Origin: Actinomycetota bacterium
GTDB lineage: Bacteria; Actinomycetota; Actinomycetes; Streptosporangiales; Streptosporangiaceae
Length of the DNA stretch: 40,870 nucleotides
NCBI GenBank assembly: GCA_019240215.1
Contig: JAFAYQ010000003.1
Coordinates: 1-40,870 of the forward strand
Direction of reading: 5' to 3'
In this document: piece by piece, positions 16,285-23,796 of the stretch
How the letters are laid out: the number at the start of each line of letters is the position of its first letter
Position numbering within the stretch: position 1 is the first letter of the stretch
Made by a program: the position numbers and the translations under genes
Notes under the pieces: generated by a model
Told to the model about the DNA's origin: nothing
What the model saw: only the letters and a program-made list of their open reading frames with translations
The model's database searches: none

Positions 16285-17286
16285 ATGGAGCATCGTCACC
16301 TCGGCAAGAGCGGTCTGAAGATAAGCGAGCTCACCTACGGGAACTGGATCACCCACGGCTCGCAGGTAGAAGAAGACGCCGCCAAGGCGTGTGTCAAGGC
16401 TGCGCTGGATGAAGGCATCACCAGCTTCGACACGGCCGACACGTACGCGGGTACCCGGGCCGAGGAGGTCCTGGGCCGGGCGCTGGCGGGCGTGCGGCGC
16501 GAGTCGGTCGAGATCTTCACCAAGGTGTTCTGGCCGACCGGTCCCGGTCAGAACGACCGCGGCCTGTCCCGCAAGCACATCGTCGAAGGCATCAACGGCT
16601 CCCTGCGGCGGCTCGGCACCGACTACGTCGACCTGTACCAGGCGCACCGGTACGACCACGAGACGCCGCTGGAGGAGACCCTGCGGGCGTTCGAGGACGT
16701 CGTGCGGCAGGGCAAGGCCCTGTACATCGGGGTGTCGGAGTGGCGGGCGGAGGAGATCGCGGCCGCGCTGCGGATCGCCGACGAGATGCACTTCGACCGG
16801 ATCGTGTCCAACCAGCCGCAGTACAACATGCTCTGGCGGGTCATCGAGGCCGAGGTCGTGCCGCTGTGCGAGAAGGAGGGCATCGGCCAGATCGTGTTCT
16901 CGCCGATCGCCCAGGGGGTGCTGACCGGCAAGTACCGGCCCGGCCAGGCACCGCCGGCCAACTCGCGGGCGACCGATGAGAAGAGCGGCAAGGACTTCAT
17001 CAGCCGCTGGATGCGGGACGACCTGCTGGCCAAGATCCAGGAGCTGCAGCCGCTGGCCGACGAGGCCGGGCTGTCGCTGGCCCAGCTGGCGGTGGCCTGG
17101 ACCCTGCAGAACCCGAACGTGTCGGCCGCCATCATCGGCGCCACCCGGCCCGAGCAGGTCAAGGAAAACGTCAAGGCGGCCGGGGTCAAGCTGGACTCGG
17201 GCCTGCTGCGCCGGATCGACGACGTGCTCGGCAGCTACGTCGAGCGCGACCCGGCCCGGACGGCCAGCCCGCCCAGCCGCCCGTGA
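16285..17286 (+). CDS. Aldo/keto reductase (potassium-channel beta-subunit-like)
   Basis: NADPH-dependent carbonyl reductase, TIM-barrel, 333 residues. The catalytic tetrad is visible: D49 and Y54 in FDTADTYAG, K80 in FTKVFW, and H121 in LYQAHR. The cofactor-binding C-terminal part has SPIAQGVLTGKY and AIIGATRPEQVKENVKA. The pattern (HLGKSGLKISELTYGNW) is that of the AKR12/14 or KvBeta-like group, acting on small aldehydes; the exact substrate is not inferable. The start ATG at 16285 has no ribosome binding site but a well-placed -10, so the mRNA is probably leaderless. Confidence 0.95.
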   Translation: MEHRHLGKSGLKISELTYGNWITHGSQVEEDAAKACVKAALDEGITSFDTADTYAGTRAEEVLGRALAGVRRESVEIFTKVFWPTGPGQNDRGLSRKHIVEGINGSLRRLGTDYVDLYQAHRYDHETPLEETLRAFEDVVRQGKALYIGVSEWRAEEIAAALRIADEMHFDRIVSNQPQYNMLWRVIEAEVVPLCEKEGIGQIVFSPIAQGVLTGKYRPGQAPPANSRATDEKSGKDFISRWMRDDLLAKIQELQPLADEAGLSLAQLAVAWTLQNPNVSAAIIGATRPEQVKENVKAAGVKLDSGLLRRIDDVLGSYVERDPARTASPPSRP

Positions 17287-17340
17287 TGCGCTGAGAGGTG
17301 TGCGGCGCCGGTGCCCGATGGGGCGCCGGCGCCGTCGTCG

Positions 17341-17550
17341 TCAGCTGGCCGGGCGGAGGCTCATCGGGCCGTACTCGGTGCGGTCGTCTTCCAGCAGGAA
17401 CACCTGGTCGACGCCGGCTTCGACCAGGCCGCGCCAGTTCTCGCCCAGCCAGCTCTCGGCGTCGCCCTGGCTGGCGAAGATCGCCTCCGGGAGGTCGGCG
17501 GACGACACCGGGGCGCCGTCGGTCTTTTCGTATCGCCAGGTCCACGCCAT
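17341..17550 (-). CDS. Small conserved actinobacterial protein of unknown function
   Basis: A 69-residue acidic protein (MAWTWRYEKTDG, then FASQGDAESWLGENWRGL, ending EDDRTEYGPMSLRPAS). I have seen this pattern among small Streptomyces proteins without a function. The Trp-rich start and the phrase VDQVFLLEDD suggest a compact alpha-beta fold. The start ATG at 17550 has GAGGGGGCG upstream, and codon bias is typical, so I take it as real. Convergent with the aldo/keto reductase. Confidence 0.82.
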   Translation of the reverse strand: MAWTWRYEKTDGAPVSSADLPEAIFASQGDAESWLGENWRGLVEAGVDQVFLLEDDRTEYGPMSLRPAS

Positions 17551-17642
17551 GATCTGTCGCCCCCTCGAGCTTGCGGCGGGTTGGTAGCTGCCGCTAGGAC
17601 ACTACCGAACCCGTCGTGGTGGTCGCGCCGCGCAGGAGCGTG

Positions 17643-18242
17643 TCACGCGCAGAACAGAATGGCCCAGACGGCCTTGCCCCGCCCAACCACCGGACTCCAG
17701 CCCCACACGTCGCTGAGCGCGTCGACCAGCTGCAGGCCACGGCCGCACTCGGCGTCCTGGCGGGGGGCCTTGAGCACCGGGGCGGCGTCGCTGGGGTCGA
17801 GGACCGCGCACATGACCTCGCCCGCCCGCCGGAACAGCCGCAGGCCGATCCGGGTGTCGGACCGGGCCGGGCCGCGCTCGCCGTCGTCGGGCTCCTGGCC
17901 GCCGTGGCACAGGGCGTTGGCCACGAACTCGGCCACGATGACCTCGGCGTCCTCGATCAGCGGGTCCAGGTGCCAGCGGGTCAGCGTGGACCGGGTGAAG
18001 CGGCGGGCGCTGCGGGCCGGCTGCGGGCCGGGGGTCAGCGCCAGCGCCATCACCGAGGGGGCGTCCCACCAGTCCGACGGCATCCGCACCACCCGCGGGC
18101 GGTCGGGCACGATCTGGCGGGGGGTGCTGCTCAGCGCGTCGTGCGGCAGCGGGCGGACTCTGGTACGCGTCGGCAGCGGTAGCTTGCGCTGCTCCCGGTT
18201 GTGAACGCTAACACCGACCGGGTTAAAGCTGTCGGACCTCAT
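17643..18242 (-). CDS. ATP-binding protein, anti-sigma (RsbW/SpoIIAB-like) HATPase
   Basis: A 199-residue protein with a GHKL ATPase fold. After an N-terminal extension of about 60 residues comes ARSARRFTRSTLTRW, the N box EFVANALCHG (about 105-114) and the G box CGRGLQLVDALSDVWGW. This is the group of small serine kinases/anti-sigma factors abundant in Streptomyces-like bacteria, which phosphorylate STAS proteins or hold sigma factors. No sigma gene is adjacent; a STAS protein lies 10 kb away at 27945. The ATG start at 18242 follows GGGG. Its upstream region holds nested repeats (18317-18362). Confidence 0.9.
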   Translation of the reverse strand: MRSDSFNPVGVSVHNREQRKLPLPTRTRVRPLPHDALSSTPRQIVPDRPRVVRMPSDWWDAPSVMALALTPGPQPARSARRFTRSTLTRWHLDPLIEDAEVIVAEFVANALCHGGQEPDDGERGPARSDTRIGLRLFRRAGEVMCAVLDPSDAAPVLKAPRQDAECGRGLQLVDALSDVWGWSPVVGRGKAVWAILFCA

Positions 18243-18316
18243 CGCGACCCCGGGACGCTGGCTGAGCCGCCAATCCTCGTTGCTGGCGCGCAGCCCTTAT
18301 CTTGCCGGACATCCAA

Positions 18317-18362
18317 TGCAGATGCAAGGCCAAATGCACGTTCATTTGATGCGTGCAGATGC
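18317..18362. promoter_or_regulatory. Nested repeat cluster upstream of the anti-sigma-like ATPase gene
   Basis: A perfect inverted repeat CAAATG-N6-CATTTG (18331-18348) overlaps a second, TGCACG/CGTGCA (18335-18340 and 18352-18357), and both lie between two perfect direct repeats of TGCAGATGC (18317-18325 and 18354-18362). The block is AT-richer than its surroundings and 75-120 bp upstream of the leftward start codon. It probably binds a regulator I cannot name. Confidence 0.6.
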
Positions 18363-18411
18363 GCCGGTCGCTGGGCATCAACCAGCCTGAATATGGCCTG
18401 CACCCAGCGGT

Positions 18412-18425
18412 TGTAACCGCTTACA
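18412..18425. promoter_or_regulatory. LacI-type operator candidate
   Basis: TGTAA-CCGC-TTACA is an inverted repeat with perfect 5-bp arms and a CG near the centre, the form typical of LacI-family sites. It is 180 bp upstream of xylB. The LacI-type repressor at 21313 is the obvious candidate; it could instead act on the divergent ATPase gene. Confidence 0.55.
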
Positions 18426-18571
18426 CCAACCTGTTCCACGGTCCGCCCGACGGGAGTTCTACCGGGGCACGGCGAAGCGGCCGGCCGACGGCGGCGGGGC
18501 CGCGCGGGTGGGCCGGCTAGCGCGCGCCCGGAGGGACGGCTTACGGTGTGGTGGAACTGGTGCCGCACTAT

Positions 18572-18588
18572 TTTCGCGAAACTTTTCG
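18572..18588. promoter_or_regulatory. Overlapping palindromes at the xylB promoter
   Basis: TTTCGCGAAA (18572-18581, perfect) overlaps CGAAA-CT-TTTCG (18577-18588, perfect 5-bp arms). The second is one base longer than the CGAAA(n)TTTCG sites I recall for LacI-type xylan/xylose repressors of Streptomyces. It lies just after a TATTTT -10 candidate and just before the GGAG of xylB, a position suited to repression. Confidence 0.6.
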
Positions 18589-18604
18589 GGGAGTGGAGTC
18601 GTTC

Positions 18605-20056
18605 ATGCTGGTGGCCGGAGTGGACAGTTCGACCCAGTCCACGAAGGTGGTGCTGTGCCAGGCCGAGGACGGTGCCATCGTAGCCAGCGCCTCGGCCCCG
18701 CACCCGGACGGCACCGAATGCGACCCCGAGTTCTGGTGGCAGGCGCTCGCCCAGGCGGGCGACGGCCTGCTCGATCAGGCGGCCGCGGTCGGGGTGGCGG
18801 CCCAGCAGCACGGGATGGTCGCCCTCGACGAGGCGGGCCAGGTGATCAGGCCCGCGATCTTGTGGAACGACATGCGGGCGGCCCCTCAGACCCGCGAGCT
18901 GATCGCCGAGCTGGGCGGCCCGGCCGAGTGGGCCCGCCGCACCGGCAGCGTCCCGGCCGTGTCGTTCACCGTGACCAAGCTGCGCTGGCTGGCCGAGGCC
19001 GAGCCAGACAACGCGCAGCGGCTGCACCGGGTGGTGCTGCCGCACGACTGGCTGACCTGGCGGCTGGGGTTCGGGCGGCCGGGCACGGCCGCGCTGCCCG
19101 ACGCCGAGCCGGTCACCGACCGCGGCGACGCCTCCGGCACCGGCTACTTCTCCCCCGCCGACGGCCAGTGGCTGCCTGACATCGCCACCGCGGCGCTGGG
19201 CCGCCCGGTCGCCACCCCCCGGCTGGCCGGGCCGGCCGAGGTGGTCGGCCGCACCCCGGACGGGGCGGTGCTGTCCTGCGGGACCGGCGACAACATGGGC
19301 GCCGCGCTCGGGCTCGGCATCACCGAGGGCGACGTGGTGGTGTCGATCGGCACGTCCGGCACCGCCTACGCGATGACCAGCGAACCAGCCGCCGACGTGA
19401 CCGGCGCGGTGGCCGGATTCGCCGACGCCACCGGGCGCTTCCTGCCGCTGGTGGCCACCGTCAACGCGGCCCGGGTGCTGACGCTGACCGCCCGGCTGCT
19501 CGGCACCGACGCGGCCGGCCTGTCCGATCTGGCGCTGGCGGCCGGACCGGGCGCGGGCGGGCTGACCCTGCTGCCCTACCTGGACGGCGAGCGGTCACCC
19601 AACCGGCCGGACGCGACCGGGGTGCTGAACGGCATCACCAGCGCCAACCTGACCCCCGGGAACCTGGCCCGGGCGGCGGTCGAGGCGGTGCTCTGCTCGC
19701 TGGCCGACGGCATCGGCAACCTGGCCGACTGCGGCATCACCCCCGAGCGGGTGGTGCTGATCGGCGGGGCGGCCCGGTCCCCGGCCGTGCGGTCGATCGC
19801 GCCCGCCGTCTTCGGCGTGCCGGTGACCGTCCCCGATCCCGCTGAGTACGTAGCCCTCGGCGCGGCCCGCCAGGCCGCCTGGGCCCTGTCCCAATCGGCA
19901 GAGTCCCAATCGGCCGGGTCGGGCGGGGACCGCCCGCCGGACTGGCCCGGGCCGCCGGCCCGGACGTTCACGGCCGAGCCGCGCCCCGACATCCGCGATC
20001 GATACGCCACGCTGCGGGACGACACCGCCGCCTGGCACGAAAGGAAGCGTCAGTGA
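18605..20056 (+). CDS. xylB: Xylulokinase
   Basis: Phosphorylates D-xylulose to xylulose 5-phosphate for the pentose phosphate pathway; FGGY family, 483 residues. The phosphate-1 motif [13 protein letters not shown] is at the N-terminus, then [14 protein letters not shown], the FGGY signature region [10 protein letters not shown] and, at the C-terminus, [14 protein letters not shown]. Catalytic Asp is in the AILWNDMRA region. The ATG at 18605 is used because GGAG lies 6 nt upstream; the 19 codons before it contain the operator palindrome. A perfect TCCCAATCGGC repeat near 19890-19915 gives an extra Gln-Ser-Ala-rich loop before the C-terminus. It overlaps xylA by 4 nt. Confidence 0.96.
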   Translation: MLVAGVDSSTQSTKVVLCQAEDGAIVASASAPHPDGTECDPEFWWQALAQAGDGLLDQAAAVGVAAQQHGMVALDEAGQVIRPAILWNDMRAAPQTRELIAELGGPAEWARRTGSVPAVSFTVTKLRWLAEAEPDNAQRLHRVVLPHDWLTWRLGFGRPGTAALPDAEPVTDRGDASGTGYFSPADGQWLPDIATAALGRPVATPRLAGPAEVVGRTPDGAVLSCGTGDNMGAALGLGITEGDVVVSIGTSGTAYAMTSEPAADVTGAVAGFADATGRFLPLVATVNAARVLTLTARLLGTDAAGLSDLALAAGPGAGGLTLLPYLDGERSPNRPDATGVLNGITSANLTPGNLARAAVEAVLCSLADGIGNLADCGITPERVVLIGGAARSPAVRSIAPAVFGVPVTVPDPAEYVALGAARQAAWALSQSAESQSAGSGGDRPPDWPGPPARTFTAEPRPDIRDRYATLRDDTAAWHERKRQ

Positions 20057-21255
20057 CTTCTCCCGACAGTATTGGCTCCACCCTCAAGGACCCGTACGTG
20101 CCGGTGCCCGAGGACAAGTTCTCGTTCGGGATCTGGACCGTCGGCTGGCAGGGGGTCGACGTGTTCGGCGGGGCGGTGCGCCCGCCGATGCCGGCCGACC
20201 GGGCCGTCCGCAAGCTGGCCGAGCTGGGCGCCTACGGGGTCAACTTCCACGACAACGACGTGTTCCCGTTCGAGGCCTCCAACGCCGAGCGCGACCAGCT
20301 GATCGGCGCGTTCCGCAAGGCCCTGGACGAGACCGGCACCAAGGTCACCACCGCCACCACCAACTTGTTCGGGCACCCGATCTTCAAGGACGGCGCGTTC
20401 ACCGCCAACGAACGCGACATCCGCCGGTTCGCGCTGGCCAAGGTGATGCGCAACCTCGACCTGGCGGCCGAGCTGGGCGCGAAGACCTACATCTTCTGGG
20501 GCGGCCGCGAGGGGGCCGAGTCGGGCGGGGCCAAGGACATCCAGGCCGCCCTGGCCCGCTACGCCGAGGGCCTCGACCTGCTCTGCGACTACGTGACCGA
20601 GCAGGGCTACGACATCAAGTTCGCGATCGAGCCCAAGCCCAACGAGCCGCGCGGTGACATCCTGCTGCCGACGCTGGGGCACGCGATCGCGTTCATCAAC
20701 GGGCTCGAGCACCCGGAGATGGTCGGCATCAACCCGGAGATCGGGCACGAGGAGATGGCCGGGCTGAACTACGCGGCCGGCATCAACCAGGCGCTGTGGC
20801 ACGGCAAGCTGTTCCACATCGACCTCAACGGCCAGCACGGGCCCCGCTTCGACCAGGACCTGCGGTTCGGGGCGGGCAACGTGGGCGGCGCGTTCTGGGT
20901 GGTGGACGCCGTGGTGCAGGCGATCGACGCCGGCCAGTACGACGGGCCGGTCCACTTCGACTACAAGCCGCCGCGCACCGAGAACGACGAGGGCGTGTGG
21001 GTGTCGGCCGCCGCCTGCATGCGCAACTACCTGATCCTGCGGGACAAGGTGCGCAAGTTCCGGGCCGACCCGGAGGTCCAGTCGGCGCTGGCCGCGTCCA
21101 AGGTGGCCGAGCTCAGCCAGCCGACGCTGGCGGCCGGGGAGAGCTGGCGCGACGTCCGCGAGGTGAGCATCGACATCGACGCCTACGCCGAGCGCGGGCT
21201 GGGCTACGAGCGGCTCGACCAGCTGGCGCTGGAGCACCTGTACGGCGTGCGCTGA
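20053..21255 (+). CDS. xylA: Xylose isomerase (class I)
   Basis: Interconverts D-xylose and D-xylulose (also glucose/fructose); cytoplasmic, metal-dependent tetramer. 400 residues, close to the 387-388 of Streptomyces enzymes. Active-site His66 and Asp69 are in NFHDND; metal ligands are in [42 protein letters not shown] and [10 protein letters not shown]. All expected residues are present. The GTG start overlaps the xylB stop (GTGA) with AAGGAAG upstream, so xylBA is one coupled operon. No xylose transporter gene lies in the window. Confidence 0.97.
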   Translation: MTSPDSIGSTLKDPYVPVPEDKFSFGIWTVGWQGVDVFGGAVRPPMPADRAVRKLAELGAYGVNFHDNDVFPFEASNAERDQLIGAFRKALDETGTKVTTATTNLFGHPIFKDGAFTANERDIRRFALAKVMRNLDLAAELGAKTYIFWGGREGAESGGAKDIQAALARYAEGLDLLCDYVTEQGYDIKFAIEPKPNEPRGDILLPTLGHAIAFINGLEHPEMVGINPEIGHEEMAGLNYAAGINQALWHGKLFHIDLNGQHGPRFDQDLRFGAGNVGGAFWVVDAVVQAIDAGQYDGPVHFDYKPPRTENDEGVWVSAAACMRNYLILRDKVRKFRADPEVQSALAASKVAELSQPTLAAGESWRDVREVSIDIDAYAERGLGYERLDQLALEHLYGVR

Positions 21256-21300
21256 CCGCTTTACCTGGTTTTACGGGGGTCCGGCACGGCCCGGGCCCCC

Positions 21301-21306
21301 TAAGCT
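21301..21306 (+). promoter_or_regulatory. -10 hexamer, probable leaderless start of the LacI-type regulator
   Basis: TAAGCT (TANNNT) is followed by 6 nt and the ATG at 21313. It suggests the repressor gene has its own promoter in the 57-bp gap after xylA rather than only read-through. Confidence 0.55.
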
Positions 21307-21312
21307 CGGTAC

Positions 21313-22365
21313 ATGAAACGGGCGACGATCAGGGACGTGGCGGCCGACGCCGGGGTGTCCATCGGCACGGCCTCCAAGGCCCTGAACGGCCAGGGGCGGC
21401 TGCGTCCGGAGACCCGGGAGCGGGTGGCCGAGGCGGCCCGGCGGCTCGGCTTCGCGCCCAACCCGCTGGCCCAGGCGCTGCTGGCGGGCCGGACCTACAC
21501 GGTCGGGATGATCACCACCGACAGCTTCGGGCGGTTCAGCATCCCGGTCATGCTCGGGGCCGAGGACGCGCTCGGGGCCGGGCAGATGTCGGTGTTCATG
21601 TGCGACACCCGGGACGACCCCGAGCGTGAGCGCCGGTACGTGGAGATGCTGACCGCGCGCCGGGTGGACGGGCTGATCGTGACCGGCCGCCGGATCGAGC
21701 CGCGGCCGGCCATCGGGCCGCGGATGGGCATCCCGGTCGTGTACGCGATGACCCAGGCGGCCGACTCCGACGAGCCCGCGGTGCTGCCGGACGACGTCGG
21801 CGGCGGGCAGGCGGCCGCCCAGCACCTGCTGGCGACCGGGCGCCGCCGCATCGCCCACATCACCGGGCCGGAACGGTTCCTGGCCGCTCGCAAGCGGGCC
21901 ACCGGGCTGACCGAGGTGCTGGGGGCGGCCGGGGTGCCGGTCGCCGACGGCGGGGTCCTGTACGGGGAGTGGAGCGAGCGCTGGGGCCGGGAGGCGACCG
22001 CGCGGCTGCTGGAGCAGGCGCCGGACACCGACGCGATCTTCTGCGGCAGCGATCAGATCGCCCGCGGGGCCGGCGACGCGCTGCGGCTGACCGGGCGGCG
22101 GGTGCCGGACGACATCGCGCTGATCGGGTTCGACAACTGGGACCCGATGGTGCGCGGCTCCGACCCGCCGCTGACGAGCGTGGACATGTGCCTGGAGGAC
22201 GTGGGCCGGGCCGCCGCCGAGGACCTGCTGGCCGCGATCGGCGGCGAGGCCGCGCACGGCGTCCGCACCGTCCCCTGCCGCCTGGTGGTGCGCGAGTCCA
22301 GCGCGGCCGCGGGTCAGCCGGAGGTGGCGCCGGTTGTTTCAGCCGGAGGCGGCGCCGACTGTTAA
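21313..22365 (+). CDS. LacI-family transcriptional regulator
   Basis: A 350-residue sugar-responsive repressor. The HTH (about 1-55) reads MKRATIRDVAADAGVSIGTASKALNG with hinge helix PNPLAQALLAGRT; the periplasmic-binding-like sensor domain has VDGLIVTGR, RRIAHITGPE, FCGSDQIARGAGDAL and ALIGFDNWDPM. Position after xylBA and before the pentitol-type dehydrogenase suggests control of this cluster, ligand probably a pentose. The C-terminal 17 residues are altered by a 25-bp tandem duplication that also supplies the stop codon. No ribosome binding site; leaderless start likely. Confidence 0.95.
   Translation: MKRATIRDVAADAGVSIGTASKALNGQGRLRPETRERVAEAARRLGFAPNPLAQALLAGRTYTVGMITTDSFGRFSIPVMLGAEDALGAGQMSVFMCDTRDDPERERRYVEMLTARRVDGLIVTGRRIEPRPAIGPRMGIPVVYAMTQAADSDEPAVLPDDVGGGQAAAQHLLATGRRRIAHITGPERFLAARKRATGLTEVLGAAGVPVADGGVLYGEWSERWGREATARLLEQAPDTDAIFCGSDQIARGAGDALRLTGRRVPDDIALIGFDNWDPMVRGSDPPLTSVDMCLEDVGRAAAEDLLAAIGGEAAHGVRTVPCRLVVRESSAAAGQPEVAPVVSAGGGADC
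22314..22363. repeat. 25-bp tandem duplication at the end of the lacI-type gene
   Basis: Two copies (22314-22338 and 22339-22363) differ at three positions. The unit is not a multiple of three, so the second copy is read in a different frame (QPEVAPVV, then SAGGGADC and stop). Without it the frame would read on to about 22422. Confidence 0.9.
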
Positions 22366-22422
22366 GGCGGCCGATCTTGGGCAGACCAGCCCGGTAGGAA
22401 GCCGAGAAGGAAGGGGTACGTG

Positions 22423-22644
22423 ATGGTCGCGATGGCGACGCCGCCCGTAGAGCCGTCCCCACTCCCACCGCAGCCGGGGCCGATGCCGGAGCCGACCCCG
22501 CCGCTGCCGACCCCCGATCCGGGCCCGATGCCGCCGCGGCCGGCCCCCAGCCCGGCGCCGCCCGGGCCACCCCCCACGCCGGAGCCGATCCCCGATCCGG
22601 GCATCCCGGTCCCGCCGCCGGAACCCGGGCCGCTGCCGGCCTGA
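22423..22644 (+). CDS. Proline-rich microprotein of unknown function
   Basis: A 73-residue protein that is close to half proline. It begins MVAMATPPVEPSPLPP and runs in PxP, PxPxP and PGPMP-type units to a C-terminal PEPGPLPA. There is no signal peptide, membrane segment or Cys. A long purine-rich site, AGAAGGAAGGGG (22405-22416), lies 6-7 nt upstream of the ATG, the best evidence that it is translated; a GTG directly before the ATG is an alternative. The reverse strand is also open (Gly-rich) but has no such site. It would adopt a polyproline-II conformation. It lies inside the pentose cluster between the repressor and the dehydrogenase. Function cannot be stated. Confidence 0.65.
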   Translation: MVAMATPPVEPSPLPPQPGPMPEPTPPLPTPDPGPMPPRPAPSPAPPGPPPTPEPIPDPGIPVPPPEPGPLPA

Positions 22645-22659
22645 GCCAGCGGCCGCGCG

Positions 22660-22665
22660 TAGGTT
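22660..22665 (+). promoter_or_regulatory. -10 hexamer, probable leaderless start of the polyol dehydrogenase gene
   Basis: TAGGTT (TANNNT) ends 7 nt before the ATG at 22673; no ribosome binding site is present. Confidence 0.5.
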
Positions 22666-22672
22666 GGCTGCT

Positions 22673-23680
22673 ATGCGCGCAGCGAGGCTGTACGGGGTCG
22701 GGGACATCCGGGTCGACGAGGAGCCGCGGCCCGAGCCGGCTCCCGAGGAGACGCTGGTCGAGGTCCGGGCGGTCGGCCTGTGCGGGTCGGACCTGCACTG
22801 GTTCAGCGAGGGTGCGATCGGCGACGCCCAGCTGGCCCACCCGCTGGTGCTCGGGCACGAGGCGGCCGGGGTGATCGCGTCCGGTCCCCGCCGCGGCCAG
22901 CGGGTGGCGATCGACCCGGCCATCCCCGACGGGACCTGCCGGGCCTGCCGGGACGGTTACCGGAACCTGTGCCCGCAGGTGCGGTTCTCCGGGCACGGTA
23001 AGACCGACGGGGCGCTGCGCGAGTTCATGGCCTGGCCCGCCGAACTGCTGTACCCGCTGCCAGACGAGCTGTCCGACCGCGACGGCGCGATCCTGGAGCC
23101 GCTCGGGGTAGCGATCCACTCGGTCGACCTGGGCCATCTGCCGTTCGCGGGCACCGCGGCGGTGATCGGCTGCGGGCCGATCGGGCTGCTCACCATCCAG
23201 CTGCTGCGGCGCTCGGGCGCCGCCTCGATCCTGGCGTTCGACCCGCGCGCCCACCGCCGCGAGGCGGCCGCCCAGCTCGGCGCCGACCAGGTGGTGGACC
23301 CGGCCGGGATGACCACCGGGCAGGTCCGCGACCTGGTGGGGTACGGGGTGGACGTGGCGTTCGAGATCGCCGGCGGCGACCCGGCGGTCGCGCTGGCGCT
23401 GGACGCGGTCCGGCCCGGCGGCCGGATCACGCTGGGCGGCATCCCCGACGACGACCACATCGGGTTCAGCGCCGCCACCGCCCGCCGTAAGGGGGTGACG
23501 ATCGCGCTGGTGCGGCGGATGAACGAGGTCTACCCGCGGGCCATCAGCCTGGTCGCGCGCGGCCAGGTCGACACCGCCCCGCTGGTCACCGACCGGTTCG
23601 GGCTAGATGATACGGCGGCCGCGTTCGATACCGCGGTCAGCCGGGCCGGGCTCAAGGTCGTCGTCGAGCCGTATCGCTGA
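22673..23680 (+). CDS. Zinc-type alcohol/polyol dehydrogenase (sorbitol/xylitol dehydrogenase-like)
   Basis: Medium-chain dehydrogenase, 335 residues, NAD(P)-dependent oxidation of a sugar alcohol. Catalytic-zinc residues: Cys in LCGSDLHWFSEG, HE in LVLGHEAAG and Glu in ILEPLGVAIHSVDLG. Rossmann motif AAVIGCGPIGLLTIQLL. The structural-zinc lobe is incomplete: CRACRDGYRNLC supplies three cysteines, and the expected first one reads Asp (PDGTC). Beside xylB and xylA a role in oxidising xylitol or arabitol to xylulose is plausible. The start is the ATG at 22673; a TTG nine bases earlier is less likely. The stop codon lies in a 13-bp repeat. Confidence 0.92.
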   Translation: MRAARLYGVGDIRVDEEPRPEPAPEETLVEVRAVGLCGSDLHWFSEGAIGDAQLAHPLVLGHEAAGVIASGPRRGQRVAIDPAIPDGTCRACRDGYRNLCPQVRFSGHGKTDGALREFMAWPAELLYPLPDELSDRDGAILEPLGVAIHSVDLGHLPFAGTAAVIGCGPIGLLTIQLLRRSGAASILAFDPRAHRREAAAQLGADQVVDPAGMTTGQVRDLVGYGVDVAFEIAGGDPAVALALDAVRPGGRITLGGIPDDDHIGFSAATARRKGVTIALVRRMNEVYPRAISLVARGQVDTAPLVTDRFGLDDTAAAFDTAVSRAGLKVVVEPYR

Positions 23681-23730
23681 GCCGTATCGCGGGGCCGTGT
23701 CGCGGGGCCCTGTCGCGAGGCCGGCCGCTG
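23666..23730. repeat. 13-bp degenerate tandem repeat across the dehydrogenase stop codon
   Basis: Copies: GAGCCGTATCGCT, GAGCCGTATCGCG, GGGCCGTGTCGCG, GGGCCCTGTCGCG and a decayed fifth. The first copy encodes the last residues of the dehydrogenase and its TGA; the rest fill the gap before the next gene. Divergence rises with distance from the gene. Confidence 0.88.
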
Positions 23731-23796
23731 AGCTGGTGGGCGGGCTCGCCTGGCATGCTGGAGCGGACGGCAGACGGGCGAGCGGAGGGTGAACGC

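Larger units (their letters stand above)
18243..18604. other. 362-bp divergent regulatory region (ATPase gene / xylB)
   Basis: No gene is visible. It contains nested inverted and direct repeats near the ATPase gene (18317-18362), a LacI-type palindrome (18412-18425), a GC-rich stretch (18430-18540), and a promoter-proximal palindrome pair before xylB (18572-18588). TATTTT at 18569-18574 may be the xylB -10. Confidence 0.75.

Noticed and set aside
20050..21237. 395-codon open frame on the minus strand opposite xylA
   Set aside because: xylA is unmistakable on the plus strand; the antisense product is an artefact of GC bias.
22362..22604. Gly-rich open frame opposite the proline-rich microprotein
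   Set aside because: No ribosome binding site; the plus-strand frame has a long purine-rich site at the right distance.
21860..23458. 532-codon open frame on the minus strand across lacI, the microprotein and the dehydrogenase
   Set aside because: It crosses three better-supported genes and has no recognisable domain.
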